Shown: positions 18,728 through 27,922, counted from the first letter of the stretch. The stretch: 64,000 nucleotides of DNA from Companilactobacillus heilongjiangensis (GCF_000831645.3 NZ_CP012559.1:1054001-1118000), one strand, 5' to 3'. The notes: a model not told the origin generated them from the letters alone. Made by a program: numbers and translations.

Positions 18728-18756
18728 TTGACGTCGTGTGTGAAATCGTTTATATT
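18728..18756 (+). promoter_or_regulatory. Putative promoter of the pyr operon
   Basis: -35 TTGACG at 18728-18733, a 17-nt spacer and -10 TATATT at 18751-18756, just upstream of the first PyrR site. Confidence 0.8.
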
Positions 18757-18775
18757 ATTTCCAACGAAAACTTTT

Positions 18776-18866
18776 AATCAAGTCCTGTGAGGCTTGGAAG
18801 GTTCATTACACGTAGCGACAGAAAAAAGTGTAAACTTCCTTTCCTTGTGGGATAGGAAGTTTTTTG
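18776..18866 (+). ncRNA. PyrR-dependent attenuator 1 of the pyr operon
   Basis: Contains AGTCCTGTGAGGCTTGGAAGG (18781-18801), matching the PyrR-binding anti-antiterminator core ARUCCNGNGAGGYU, and then a terminator AACTTCCT / AGGAAGTT plus T run at 18833-18866. In this class of leader UMP-bound PyrR stabilises the site and allows termination, lowering pyr expression when pyrimidines are plentiful. Confidence 0.88.
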
Positions 18867-18895
18867 TTTACTTAAAGAAAAATCAGGGAACTTTT

Positions 18896-18973
18896 AAATG
18901 GATCCAGTGAGGTCTAAAAGGTCGGATAAAACCAAACTTTTAGGGGCTAGCTGGATGAAAGCTAACCCTTTTT
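18896..18973 (+). ncRNA. PyrR-dependent attenuator 2 of the pyr operon
   Basis: A second PyrR-type site, GATCCAGTGAGGTCTAAAAGG, begins at 18901. A terminator follows: GGGGCTAGC paired with GCTAACCC (18943-18968, one mismatch) and a T run, just before the pyrB ribosome site. The two attenuators are in tandem with no gene between them. Confidence 0.85.
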
Positions 18974-18989
18974 AATTTGGAGGAAAACA

Positions 18990-19937
18990 ATGAAAAACAT
19001 ACTTTCTATGTCACAATTATCAAACGAAGAGGTCTATAGCCTAATAGACTCTGCAGAAAAGTTCAAAGCTGGTAAGAAGTCAATGATTGGTACAGATAAA
19101 TTTGCCATCAATCTCTTCTTCGAAAACAGTACGAGAACAAAATCTAGTTTCCAAGTTGCTGAAATGAAACTAGGGATGAAAGAAATTGAATTTGAAGCTT
19201 CAACGTCATCAACAACTAAAGGTGAAAGCTTATATGACACAATCAAAACTGAAGAAAGTATCGGTGCTTCAGTTGCTATCATTCGCCACAGCCAAGATAA
19301 ATATTACGAAGATCTAGTTAATAACCATAACTTAAATATTCACATCATCAATGGTGGTGACGGAACTGGTCAACATCCTTCACAATCACTGTTAGATTTG
19401 ATGACAATTTTTGAACACTTCGGTAAATTTGACGGCTTGAAGATTGGTATTATCGGTGACTTGAGTCATTCACGAGTAGCTCACTCAAATGCTGAAATTT
19501 TGACAAGACTAGGTGCTCAAGTATGTTTCGGTGGTTTGGACGCTTGGTACACACCAGAATTTGCTGAAATGGGACCTCACATGGATGTCGACGACCTTTG
19601 CCGAGAAATGGACGTTGTAATGTTATTGAGAGTTCAACACGAACGTCTATCTGAAGAAGAAAACAAGAATTTCTCTAAGACTGACTACTTTAACAAATAT
19701 GGACTGAATAAAGAACGTGTCAACATGATGAAAGCCGATGCCATGATTATGCATCCCGCTCCAATCAACCGTGGCGCTGAAATTGCTGACGATGTTGTTG
19801 AATGCGACAAGTCATATATCTTCCCACAAATGGCTAATGGAGTGTTCATGAGAATGGCAATGATTGAAGCTGTTTTGGAAGGAGATAATGTCCGTGATGA
19901 AGCTACTGATCAAGAACGCCAAGCTGTTTTACACTAA
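18990..19937 (+). CDS. pyrB: Aspartate carbamoyltransferase catalytic subunit
   Basis: Condenses carbamoyl phosphate and aspartate in the second step of UMP synthesis. 315 residues. The carbamoyl-phosphate loop is FFENSTRTKSSF (family STRTRxSF), and the HPSQSLLDL and MLLRVQHER motifs are present. First gene of pyrBCFED, behind two PyrR attenuators. The end overlaps pyrC by 41 nt. No pyrI or pyrR is present here. Confidence 0.97.
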   Translation: MKNILSMSQLSNEEVYSLIDSAEKFKAGKKSMIGTDKFAINLFFENSTRTKSSFQVAEMKLGMKEIEFEASTSSTTKGESLYDTIKTEESIGASVAIIRHSQDKYYEDLVNNHNLNIHIINGGDGTGQHPSQSLLDLMTIFEHFGKFDGLKIGIIGDLSHSRVAHSNAEILTRLGAQVCFGGLDAWYTPEFAEMGPHMDVDDLCREMDVVMLLRVQHERLSEEENKNFSKTDYFNKYGLNKERVNMMKADAMIMHPAPINRGAEIADDVVECDKSYIFPQMANGVFMRMAMIEAVLEGDNVRDEATDQERQAVLH

Positions 19938-21168
19938 CAAACTGATCAACTGTGATGTTTTGATTGAAGACGGCGAGTTCAAGCAGATTGCTGAAAATAT
20001 TGTGGCGACTGACGCCAAGATTATTGATGCTAGGTTCCAACTTGTAACACCAGGATTAGTGGACATTCACGTGCACTTCAGAGAACCCGGACAAGTTCAT
20101 AAGGAAACTATCAAAACAGGAACTTTAGCAGCTGCACATGGTGGTTTTACAACTGTTGGAGCTATGCCTAATGTGATTCCAGTGCCAGATGATGCTGAAA
20201 AGTTTGAAAAGCAAGTCGCTTTGAATGAACAAAATTCTTTGATTAATACATTACAGTACGCACCAGTAACACTGGATGAAACTAGTGATGAATTGGTTGA
20301 TATTGAAGGACTCGCCAAATTAGGAGCTTTCGCCTTTTCCAATGATGGGCATGGAATTATGAACGCCCAGTCAATGTTTACTGCTATGGAAAGAATCGCT
20401 GCAATTGACAGTCACTTGGCCGCTCATGTGGAAGATAAAAATCTTTTCAACCATGGGGTAATTAATTTTGGAACAGCTTCACAGCGCCTAGGATTGCCAG
20501 GGATTCAGCAAGTAGCTGAAACGTCACAATTGGCCAGAGATTTGGTTTTAGCCAAGGAAACTGGAGTTCACTACCATGTCTGCCACATTTCTACTAAAGA
20601 TGGCGTTCAGCTAGTTAGAATGGCTAAGGATGCGGGAATCAACGTAACTTGTGAAGTTTCACCACATCATTTATTGCTGAGTGATCAAGATATTTTGACT
20701 GATGATGCTAACTTCAAGATGAACCCACCATTGCGTAGTGAAGAAGACCGTCAGGCTCTTATAGCTGGGTTGCAGGATGGCACAATTGATATGATTGCGA
20801 CTGACCATGCTCCACATGCTGAAGCTGAGAAAAATCAAGGCTTTGCCAAGAGTGCTTTTGGTATCACTGGTATTGAAACGTCGTTCCCACTGATGTACAG
20901 CCGTTTAGTCAAAACAGGCATCATCAGTTTGGAAAAACTATTACAACTCATGACTGAGAATCCAGCTGAAATTTTTAAACTACCTGAAACTGGTGTTATA
21001 AAATTAGGTCAAAAAGCTGACTTTACAATTATTAATTTAGAAGATGAGTATGAGATTAAGGCAGAAGATTTTCTGTCAAAAGGTAAGAACAGTCCCTTTA
21101 TCGGCCAAAGTGTTTACGGTGAAGTGGAACAAACATATGTTAATGGAACATGTATTTATTCGAAATAA
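19897..21168 (+). CDS. pyrC: Dihydroorotase
   Basis: Zinc amidohydrolase that cyclises carbamoyl aspartate to dihydroorotate. I place the start at ATG 19897 (MKLLIKNAKLF); 19888 is an alternative nearer to the GGAG at 19881. 423 residues, the class-I long form. Metal motifs: DIHVHFREPG near residue 60, HVCHIST, and TDHAPHA. The start lies inside pyrB, so translation is probably coupled. Confidence 0.96.
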   Translation: MKLLIKNAKLFYTNKLINCDVLIEDGEFKQIAENIVATDAKIIDARFQLVTPGLVDIHVHFREPGQVHKETIKTGTLAAAHGGFTTVGAMPNVIPVPDDAEKFEKQVALNEQNSLINTLQYAPVTLDETSDELVDIEGLAKLGAFAFSNDGHGIMNAQSMFTAMERIAAIDSHLAAHVEDKNLFNHGVINFGTASQRLGLPGIQQVAETSQLARDLVLAKETGVHYHVCHISTKDGVQLVRMAKDAGINVTCEVSPHHLLLSDQDILTDDANFKMNPPLRSEEDRQALIAGLQDGTIDMIATDHAPHAEAEKNQGFAKSAFGITGIETSFPLMYSRLVKTGIISLEKLLQLMTENPAEIFKLPETGVIKLGQKADFTIINLEDEYEIKAEDFLSKGKNSPFIGQSVYGEVEQTYVNGTCIYSK

Positions 21169-21181
21169 AGAGTGAGGGGTA

Positions 21182-21880
21182 ATGATGAACAAGCCAGTAA
21201 TAGTAGCGCTAGATTTTGCAGATGATTTTGAATGTATCAACTTTTTAAATCAATTTCCCAAAGATGATGAAAAATTATTTTTGAAGATTGGTTTAGAAAT
21301 GTTTTGTCAATTTGGTTATCCGTTTGTGAGAAATTTGAGAGAACGTGGTTATAACATTTTCTTGGATCTGAAATTGCACGATATTCCCAATACGGTTAAG
21401 AGAACTTGTGAAATGATTGCGCAGTGGGATGTGCAAATGCTGACAGTTCACGCGACAGGTGGATCAGAAATGATTGCCGCAGCCAAGGAAGGATTAGCTG
21501 GTTCGTCTACACAATTGTTAGCCGTAACCCAGTTAACATCCCTCGGCCAAAGTGAATTGGCAAACGAATTACAAGTACCTTTGGAATCACAAGATTATGT
21601 AACACATTTGGCAAAATTAGCTTATCAAAATGGAGCTGACGGGGTTATTTCTTCCGCCCTCGAAGTTCCAGTAATTAAAGCTGCTACTAGTACTGATTTC
21701 TTGTGCGTAACCCCAGGTATCAGACCTAAATCAGCTCAAGTGGGCGATCAAAAACGTGTTGCTACACCAGCACATGCCAGAAGCCTTGGTAGTGATGCGA
21801 TTGTGGTCGGTCGTCCAATTACTCAAGCAGAAAATGGTCATCAAGCATACGTTAATATTTGTAAGGAGTGGAATAAATAA
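21182..21880 (+). CDS. pyrF: Orotidine 5'-phosphate decarboxylase
   Basis: Last step of UMP synthesis, OMP to UMP plus CO2. 232 residues; start at ATG 21182 or 21185 behind GAGGGG. The catalytic tetrad motif DLKLHDIPNTV is at about residues 61-71, and the phosphate-binding VTPGIRPK and VVGRPIT segments near the C-terminus are intact. The stop overlaps the pyrE start (TAATG). Confidence 0.97.
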   Translation: MMNKPVIVALDFADDFECINFLNQFPKDDEKLFLKIGLEMFCQFGYPFVRNLRERGYNIFLDLKLHDIPNTVKRTCEMIAQWDVQMLTVHATGGSEMIAAAKEGLAGSSTQLLAVTQLTSLGQSELANELQVPLESQDYVTHLAKLAYQNGADGVISSALEVPVIKAATSTDFLCVTPGIRPKSAQVGDQKRVATPAHARSLGSDAIVVGRPITQAENGHQAYVNICKEWNK

Positions 21881-22518
21881 TGGATAAATTAGCAGTTGCT
21901 AACAACATTGCAGGACAATTATTAAAAATCAAGGCGGTGACTTTGAGTCCCAAAGAGCCATTTACATGGGCCAGTGGTATTCAATCACCAATTTACACTG
22001 ACAATCGCTTAACGATTGCTTATCCAGATTTTCGCCAAACAATTGCGCATGACTTGGCTGACCTAATTAAAGAACATTACCCAGACGTTGAAGTTATCGG
22101 TGGAGTCGCTACAGCAGGCATTCCACACGCTACTGGAGTGGCTAATGTCTTGAACCTACCATTGAACTATGTCCGTCCACAGAAAAAGGATCACGGTAAA
22201 AAGAGCCAAATTGAAGGACGTTGTCAAAAAGGCGACAAAGTTGTCTTGATTGATGATTTGATTTCAACTGGCGGCAGTATTTTAAAGGCTGTTAAAGCCG
22301 TTCGTGAAGAGGGAGGGGATGTTATTGGAACAGTCGCTATCTTCTCCTATGGACTACCAGAGAGTACCAAAAATTTTGCTGATTACGATACCAAATTATT
22401 CACATTGACTGATTTTCCAACCATGATTGAGGTTGCTCAAAAACAAGATTACGTTGAGGCAACTGATATGGAGTTATTAAAACAGTGGTATCAAGATCCA
22501 GAAAGCTGGGGTAAATAA
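21880..22518 (+). CDS. pyrE: Orotate phosphoribosyltransferase
   Basis: Converts orotate and PRPP to OMP. 212 residues. The PRPP-binding motif is VVLIDDLISTGGS; the flexible loop contains RPQKKDHGKKSQIEG. One-base overlaps with both pyrF and pyrD make a tightly coupled unit. Confidence 0.97.
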   Translation: MDKLAVANNIAGQLLKIKAVTLSPKEPFTWASGIQSPIYTDNRLTIAYPDFRQTIAHDLADLIKEHYPDVEVIGGVATAGIPHATGVANVLNLPLNYVRPQKKDHGKKSQIEGRCQKGDKVVLIDDLISTGGSILKAVKAVREEGGDVIGTVAIFSYGLPESTKNFADYDTKLFTLTDFPTMIEVAQKQDYVEATDMELLKQWYQDPESWGK

Positions 22519-23669
22519 TGGATTTATATAAACTAGTTCGTCCCGCAATTTTTAAAGTTGATCCTGAAATTGATCATCATATCGTAGCTACTGGATTAAA
22601 AATGTTCAATCAAACTCCCCAAGTATTGCGAACAATCTTTCAAACAAAGCAATATTCTAATTTGAAAGTTACAGTTAAAGGCGTGACTTTTGATTCACCA
22701 ATTGGTATTGCCGCTGGATTCGATAAGAAAGCTGAATTTTATAACAGTTTGGGTGCCTTAGGCGCTGGCTTTGTTGAAATTGGTAGTATTACTAAAAATG
22801 AGCAACCGGGAAACAAGAAAAAGAGAATTTTCCGTTTGCCCAAAGATCAAGCAATTATTAACCGTATGGGCTTGAATAATGTCGGTGTGGAAGAAACTAG
22901 AAAGCACCTAGCCAATACCCCAAAACACGTCAACATTGGTATCAGCGTGGCTCCTGGGCATGGTTTGGACAGTGACAGTATGGTTGATGAAATGGTTGAT
23001 AATATTGCGCAGATTCATTCATTTGGCGACTATATTGCCTTAAACCAAAGCTGCCCTAATCAAAAAGGTGTGACAACTTTGCAGGAAATTCCAGTTGCTA
23101 GAAAGTTACTTCAGAAGATTCATAATTTACATATCAAAGAACCAGTTTTTTGCAAGTTTGGCAATGATATTACCCCTGAAAAGTTAATTGAATTGCTCAA
23201 TGAAGTAGGCAATTTGATGGACGGAATTATTTTAACTAATACGGCTGCTAATCCTAGTCCGATTCACGATAATTTGAAGTCTGAACATAAAATTGAAGGC
23301 GGTGGGCTCAGCGGTAAGCCAATTTTTAAAAAGTCACTGAGCTTAACTAAATCTATTCACCAAGCATTTCCAGACTTGCCAATTATGTTTTCTGGCGGTG
23401 TCTTCACACCTGAGGATGCGCAAGCTGCACTAATGGCGGGAGCCAGCTTGGTGCAAGTTTATACAGGATTTATTTATAACGGTCCCACAATGATCAATCA
23501 AATTAATCAATTTCTTTCTAAAAATGATGTTTTACAAAAGGTAACTTACTCCCCTAAGATTGCTGAAACTCCGGTCCGAGATCACGAAAATATTGCCGTT
23601 ACCGATATTAATGACGATAAAAAAATTGAATTAGATGCTAATTCGGGTGCTTCATTTCACGAAGAATAG
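22518..23669 (+). CDS. pyrD: Dihydroorotate dehydrogenase, class-2-like
   Basis: FMN enzyme oxidising dihydroorotate to orotate. 383 residues. It has the N-terminal helical extension and the segments SPIGIAAGFDKKAEF, NRMGLNN and GGGLSGKP typical of the membrane-associated, quinone-linked class 2. In the active-site loop it reads LNQSCPNQKG, with Cys where class 2 enzymes have Ser (NxSSPN) and class 1 enzymes have Cys (NxSCPN). A 40-residue charged tail follows the barrel. The electron acceptor is therefore uncertain. Last gene of the pyr operon, followed by a terminator. Confidence 0.92.
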   Translation: MDLYKLVRPAIFKVDPEIDHHIVATGLKMFNQTPQVLRTIFQTKQYSNLKVTVKGVTFDSPIGIAAGFDKKAEFYNSLGALGAGFVEIGSITKNEQPGNKKKRIFRLPKDQAIINRMGLNNVGVEETRKHLANTPKHVNIGISVAPGHGLDSDSMVDEMVDNIAQIHSFGDYIALNQSCPNQKGVTTLQEIPVARKLLQKIHNLHIKEPVFCKFGNDITPEKLIELLNEVGNLMDGIILTNTAANPSPIHDNLKSEHKIEGGGLSGKPIFKKSLSLTKSIHQAFPDLPIMFSGGVFTPEDAQAALMAGASLVQVYTGFIYNGPTMINQINQFLSKNDVLQKVTYSPKIAETPVRDHENIAVTDINDDKKIELDANSGASFHEE

Positions 23670-23673
23670 CTAG

Positions 23674-23709
23674 AAAATCCACTATCATTGCGAGATAGTG
23701 GATTTTTTT
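23674..23709 (+). terminator. Terminator of the pyr operon
   Basis: Stem AAAATCCACTATC / GATAGTGGATTTT with a 7-nt loop and T run. Confidence 0.93.
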
Positions 23710-23831
23710 GTGTTCAGATAAAATTTTAAAAAGATTGTATATTTGAATATCTCGAAAATTAATACTTCGATAGACTTTAATTATCGGATTAGATGGGGAT
23801 TTTTAGGAAGATTTCAGATGGAGGCAATATC

Positions 23832-24725
23832 TTGGAAGAAACAATTTTATCAGTTAAAAATTTAAATAAATCTTTTGGTAATATACAGACGCTGTTTGAT
23901 GTTAATTTTGAATGCCAAAAGGGGCATATCATTGGTTTAGTCGGTGCTAATGGTGCCGGTAAAACTACGATTATGAAAGCAATTTTAAGTCTAATCAGAA
24001 GTGAGGGTCAGATAACTATTGCTGGACAAAAAAGTACCTTCAATCACCATCCCATCTTGAAAAAGGTTGGGGCATTAGTTGAGTATCCGGGTATTTATCC
24101 ATATTTGAGTGGAAGAGACCATCTCAAGCTATTTGTGGACAAAACAAATGACAGTAAAGAACGCATCCAGAATGTTATTAATGATTTGAAATTGAATGAT
24201 TACATTGACCAAAGGGCTAAATTATATTCTTTAGGGATGAAACAAAAACTAGGTATCGCTATGGCGTTAATTAATCAACCAGACTTAGTTATCCTAGATG
24301 AACCAATGAATGGATTGGATCCACAAGCAACAAAAGATTTGCGAGAAATAATTTTAAAACGACGTGACCAAGGGATGACGGTTTTAATTTCTAGCCATAT
24401 TTTAGGTGAATTACAAAAATTAGCAGAAGATTTAATCGTGATTGATCATGGAAAAGTTATTAAAAAGACAACAATGAACGAATTATTAGCCAGTAATCAG
24501 CATTTTGTTGTAATCAAAACTAGCGATGATGTTAAAGCTCAAAAATTATTAGAGATTGTTGGTTTTAAAGTCGTATCGCAGTCACCATTGCGCTTTGTTT
24601 TAACTGAAGAAAATACAGTGGAACGATTGATGAATATTTTGATGAAACAACAGATTACTGTAACTGATTTTCAGCATGAAGATGCTGATTTAGAAGAATC
24701 AATTTTGAAATTAATTGCGGAATAG
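23832..24725 (+). CDS. ABC transporter ATP-binding protein (BcrA/CcmA-like)
   Basis: ATPase of an ABC-2 type exporter. I place the start at TTG 23832 (LEETILSVKNL, read as M) because GGAGG at 23820-23824 is ideally spaced; an ATG at 23793 in the same frame lacks a ribosome site. Walker A is GANGAGKTT; the signature is SLGMKQKLGIAMAL; Walker B is LVILDEPMNGLDP, then the H-loop SSHIL. The C-terminal domain is of the bacitracin-exporter type. About 297 residues. It pairs with the permease 9 nt downstream; the substrate is unknown (peptide antibiotic efflux is one option). Confidence 0.9.
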   Translation: MEETILSVKNLNKSFGNIQTLFDVNFECQKGHIIGLVGANGAGKTTIMKAILSLIRSEGQITIAGQKSTFNHHPILKKVGALVEYPGIYPYLSGRDHLKLFVDKTNDSKERIQNVINDLKLNDYIDQRAKLYSLGMKQKLGIAMALINQPDLVILDEPMNGLDPQATKDLREIILKRRDQGMTVLISSHILGELQKLAEDLIVIDHGKVIKKTTMNELLASNQHFVVIKTSDDVKAQKLLEIVGFKVVSQSPLRFVLTEENTVERLMNILMKQQITVTDFQHEDADLEESILKLIAE

Positions 24726-24734
24726 GAGAAAATC

Positions 24735-25514
24735 ATGGGCTATTTATATAAACAAGAAATTTTTAAACTGCTAAAGAAGCGGAGTCTCTGGTTCTGTTTG
24801 TTATTTATTGTGTTACAAAATATTGGGATGGCAATTTTTAGTCAGTCATATTCTAATTTCTTTCAAGCAAAATTATTATTTCAATATGACTTCGCATCGA
24901 CATCATTTATCGCTTTAATCATGATTGCTGCGAGTGCCACGATTATTTCGACAGAATTTGAATACAATACGATTAAAAATGTTGTGATGCAGCCATATTC
25001 ACGTAGCCAAGTTTTAATCAGTAAATGGTTAACTATTTTAACGTACTCAGTAGGAATCTATTTGTTAGCAATGATTTTGAGTCTGTTTGATAAATTTGTT
25101 TTCTTCAATACTGCATTTTCATTAAATGATAAGGTAGATGGCGGTACTAGTTTGGTTTGGCAAGGTTGGTTGATCAGCAATGGGGCTACTTTTCTTACAC
25201 TATGGTTAATCTTGAGTGTTGTGCTCTTATTGGCTGCAGTAATGAAAAAAGGTGCATTGGCCGTTGTAGTTGGTGTTGTTGGTTACTTCACTTTGGAAAT
25301 TATCAGTTCATTAATGTTTGTTTTAATTGAAAGATGGAATTTCTTAAAATGGAATCCATTGAATTTTTTAAACTATCCGGGACAATTGACTAGAGGGTCA
25401 ATGCTCTCGAAACTGACACATTTAAGTAATGATCAGATGTTAGTGGGCAATATTATCTATATCGTGTTATTCATGGCCATTGGATTATTCTTCTTCTCGA
25501 GAAAAGAAGTTTAG
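24735..25514 (+). CDS. ABC-2 type permease subunit
   Basis: 259-residue membrane protein with about six hydrophobic segments, partner of the ATPase upstream. It has the typical ABC-2 layout: cytoplasmic start, first helix (LWFCLLFIVLQNIGMAIF), then STEFEYNTIKNVVMQPYSR, the conserved stretch found in BcrB/SboC-like permeases. The last helix ends in a short basic tail (FFFSRKEV). A strong terminator follows, so the operon has two genes. Confidence 0.85.
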   Translation: MGYLYKQEIFKLLKKRSLWFCLLFIVLQNIGMAIFSQSYSNFFQAKLLFQYDFASTSFIALIMIAASATIISTEFEYNTIKNVVMQPYSRSQVLISKWLTILTYSVGIYLLAMILSLFDKFVFFNTAFSLNDKVDGGTSLVWQGWLISNGATFLTLWLILSVVLLLAAVMKKGALAVVVGVVGYFTLEIISSLMFVLIERWNFLKWNPLNFLNYPGQLTRGSMLSKLTHLSNDQMLVGNIIYIVLFMAIGLFFFSRKEV

Positions 25515-25585
25515 TTGGGCAATTTTTGAACATGTTTGCACAAATCTGATTATAATAGGTTATGGAAATCAAAAAATATTATTTG

Positions 25586-25623
25586 GAAAAATGCTCAATT
25601 ATTTGGTTAATTGAGCATTTTTT
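25586..25623 (+). terminator. Terminator of the ABC exporter operon
   Basis: Perfect stem AAATGCTCAATTA / TAATTGAGCATTT with a short loop and T run. Confidence 0.9.
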
Positions 25624-25631
25624 GGCCAAAG

Positions 25632-25662
25632 AAAAAGCCTAGGAAAGTTGTCGTCTTCCTAG
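25632..25662 (-). terminator. Terminator of the lactate permease gene
   Basis: On the minus strand CTAGGAAG / CTTTCCTAG over a 7-nt loop, followed by GCTTTTTC. Confidence 0.75.
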
Positions 25663-25672
25663 ACTCTATTTT

Positions 25673-27259
25673 TTATATAAATAATGTGAAGATAAAACCA
25701 ACGATTCCGACTAGTAAGCCATACAACAAGGCGGGAACAACGGTTTTACGTAAGATATTTCCTTCTTGTCCAGATAATCCCACAACGGAACTGACTGAAA
25801 CAATATTATGTACACAAATCATATTTCCGGCAGCGGCACCGATTAATTGAGCCGCCAAAACTAATTCTTTACCGACACCAGCTTTCATAGCAATATCGGC
25901 TTGGATTTGACCAAATGTCAAGGTTGAAACGGTCGTACTACCAGTAACGAATGATCCTAGTTGACCAAGGAAAGGAGCAATTATGATCCAAACTGATGAG
26001 AGGTATTTAGAAATTATTTTGGCAATGTACATTGGCATGCTTGGTAGATTCGCACCATTTAATTCTGAATTAGTAAAAATTTGAACCATGATCAAAGTTA
26101 CTATCAAAGCCAAAGCAGTTGATTTCATTGAAAAAACAACCTTTTTAGCTGTGGGTAAGAAACTCTTGAGTGATTTAACTTGAATTAATAGTCCAATCAA
26201 AACGGCAATGGTTAATAATGTTCCGGGCGAGTAGAGGAATTCCCAATCTGAACTGATTTGGGTGAACCCTAAGATATTTTGCCAGGATAAATTGACATTG
26301 TTTACTAAGAACTGCTTGAGTGGATTGATTGTTCTAGTGGCTAGTAACATTAAGATTACCACGATATATGGTGACCAAGCGGTCAAAAGTGACATCTTAT
26401 TTTCAGCAGTGATTGTTTGCGTTGAAGTTGTCCATGGTTTCTCAAAGACGGACTTTGGTAATATGAATCTAAATTTGATTGAAATAATGGCAATAATAAT
26501 TGTGGCAAAAGGTGCCAAAATAGCTACAAATTCATAACTTAAGATAAATGAAACTAGGATAGCAAAGATACTGTAAACTAATCCGATAAAAAGAGACCAA
26601 GGAACGAGTGCTAAAAAGTCTTTTTTGTGATTGCTATCATTTTTGCCAAAGAGAAATACCAACATGAAGATTAAAATCAATGGCATAAATGTTCCAGCAA
26701 ACAAGTCTAATTGAGTAATCTTTTGACCAATGGCATTGAGAAAGTCAGCTCTTTCACTAACGTTACTTAAACCAACGGTTAACGGTGTCCCAACAGCACC
26801 AAATGAGGCTGGCGTTGAATCAGCAACCAATGCTAATGTTACAGCTGCCATAGGTGAGAACCCCAAAGCAATCATTAATGGAGCTGTGACCATAGCTGGC
26901 GTACCAAATCCTGAGACACCTTCGATTAAACCACCAAAGAGAAAAGCAACTAGTAAGACTTGCAGTCGCATATCAGCCGATATCGTATGAAATCCGGCAT
27001 TGATTCTTTCAATGGCTCCCGTGTGTTGTAAAATATTCAGCATCATTAAAGCACCAAACAAGATCCATAGGATCGGCAGTGCTTTGTGAACTGATTGGAA
27101 AATTGAAGCTAGTAAAACTTTAGGTGGCATTTTCCAAAAGAAATAGCCTTCCAGTAAAACAATAAATGCACTGATCGACATACCTTTAGTGGCAGGCAGG
27201 TTGAGAATGCCTAATAATACTAGTGGCAATATGACCGCAGATAGTGCAATAAGAATCAT
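25673..27259 (-). CDS. lctP: L-lactate permease family transporter
   Basis: Polytopic membrane protein, 528 residues, of the LctP/LldP family that imports or exchanges L-lactate (or glycolate) with protons. Many hydrophobic helices are visible. Family segments include GGLIEGVSGFGTPAMVTAPL (about residues 109-128) and TGSTTVSTLTFGQIQ near the C-terminus, followed by LIGAAAGNMICVHNIVS. The ATG follows GAGGGAG. Single gene with its own promoter and terminator. Named by family resemblance; substrate not shown. Confidence 0.92.
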   Translation of the reverse strand: MILIALSAVILPLVLLGILNLPATKGMSISAFIVLLEGYFFWKMPPKVLLASIFQSVHKALPILWILFGALMMLNILQHTGAIERINAGFHTISADMRLQVLLVAFLFGGLIEGVSGFGTPAMVTAPLMIALGFSPMAAVTLALVADSTPASFGAVGTPLTVGLSNVSERADFLNAIGQKITQLDLFAGTFMPLILIFMLVFLFGKNDSNHKKDFLALVPWSLFIGLVYSIFAILVSFILSYEFVAILAPFATIIIAIISIKFRFILPKSVFEKPWTTSTQTITAENKMSLLTAWSPYIVVILMLLATRTINPLKQFLVNNVNLSWQNILGFTQISSDWEFLYSPGTLLTIAVLIGLLIQVKSLKSFLPTAKKVVFSMKSTALALIVTLIMVQIFTNSELNGANLPSMPMYIAKIISKYLSSVWIIIAPFLGQLGSFVTGSTTVSTLTFGQIQADIAMKAGVGKELVLAAQLIGAAAGNMICVHNIVSVSSVVGLSGQEGNILRKTVVPALLYGLLVGIVGFIFTLFI

Positions 27260-27291
27260 AAATTAACTCCCTCTTAAAACTAATTTTATAC

Positions 27292-27321
27292 ATTATATAA
27301 TTTTTAGCTTATGGTTGTGAA
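27292..27321 (-). promoter_or_regulatory. Putative promoter of the lactate permease gene
   Basis: On the minus strand -35 TTCACA (27321-27316), an 18-nt spacer, and -10 TATAAT (27297-27292), 33 nt upstream of the start. Confidence 0.5.
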
Positions 27322-27355
27322 TAAGATTCGTAAAAATATTTTTTCAAAAAATGAA

Positions 27356-27619
27356 CTAAAGCATTGATAATGGACCACCATTGATGCCTTTAGTAACTGT
27401 TACGTCATCTGGGTTGATCTCAGTTTGGTCAGTTAGTAATTGGTTTAAATGTCTTTTAAAATCATCCTCGTGTAATTGTGATTTGACGTGCCATGCAGTC
27501 AAGTTTCCGTTTGCCGAAACCTCACCCAATTCACTGATGCCCTCGATGTTTTTAGGATCAACCGTTTTGTCAGAATCGATATCGACAAAATAATTTGTAT
27601 ACCAAAGTTGAAATGCCAT
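27356..27619 (-). CDS. Small conserved-looking protein of unknown function
   Basis: 87-residue acidic protein starting MAFQLWYTNYFVDIDSD at ATG 27619, which follows a perfect GGAGG; upstream in-frame ATG 27652 is rejected. No membrane segment, no signal peptide. The clear ribosome site and clean frame support a real gene. I recognise no family. Confidence 0.65.
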   Translation of the reverse strand: MAFQLWYTNYFVDIDSDKTVDPKNIEGISELGEVSANGNLTAWHVKSQLHEDDFKRHLNQLLTDQTEINPDDVTVTKGINGGPLSML

Positions 27620-27743
27620 AATATTCCTCCAGAATTTTCTTACTCTTATCATATAATATTTTAGATAAAATTAATCAATAAGCCGACCGGTATTTGAAAA
27701 ATTTAGTGGGCAAGGGATGAATGACCAGTTACAATTTAGGGGT

Positions 27744-27922
27744 GCCGTCTCCAGATCTGATAGCATTTGCCTGCTGTGCGGACCGGTCAGAGCCCAAAGA
27801 CGATCTCTGACCTCGGTTTGAAGCTTCGCAAAAATCGCGAATCTCCAAACACGCCCGGTGGAGTAAGAGCTAAAGCTCTAACACCACTACCACTGCTGGT
27901 AAATACTATCAGATCTTCCGAC
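27744..27922 (+). repeat. Structured repeat, copy 2 (full length)
   Basis: 179 nt from GCCGTCTCC to CTTCCGAC. The closing helix pairs AGATCTGATAGCATTT with AAATACTATCAGATCT. Inside are three hairpins: GGTCAGAG / CTCTGACC; GTTTGAAGCTTCGC / GCGAATCTCCAAAC; and TAAGAGCT / AGCTCTAA within GGTGGAGT / ACACCACTACC. Conserved linkers TGCGGACCGG, CCTCGGTTTGAAGC and ACACGCCCGGTGG are present. It is richer in G+C than its surroundings and lies just 5' of the thioesterase gene. Confidence 0.85.

Noticed and set aside
19864-19896. Upstream start for pyrC at 19864
   Set aside because: No ribosome site and adds residues not fitting dihydroorotase; start at 19897 fits the family opening.
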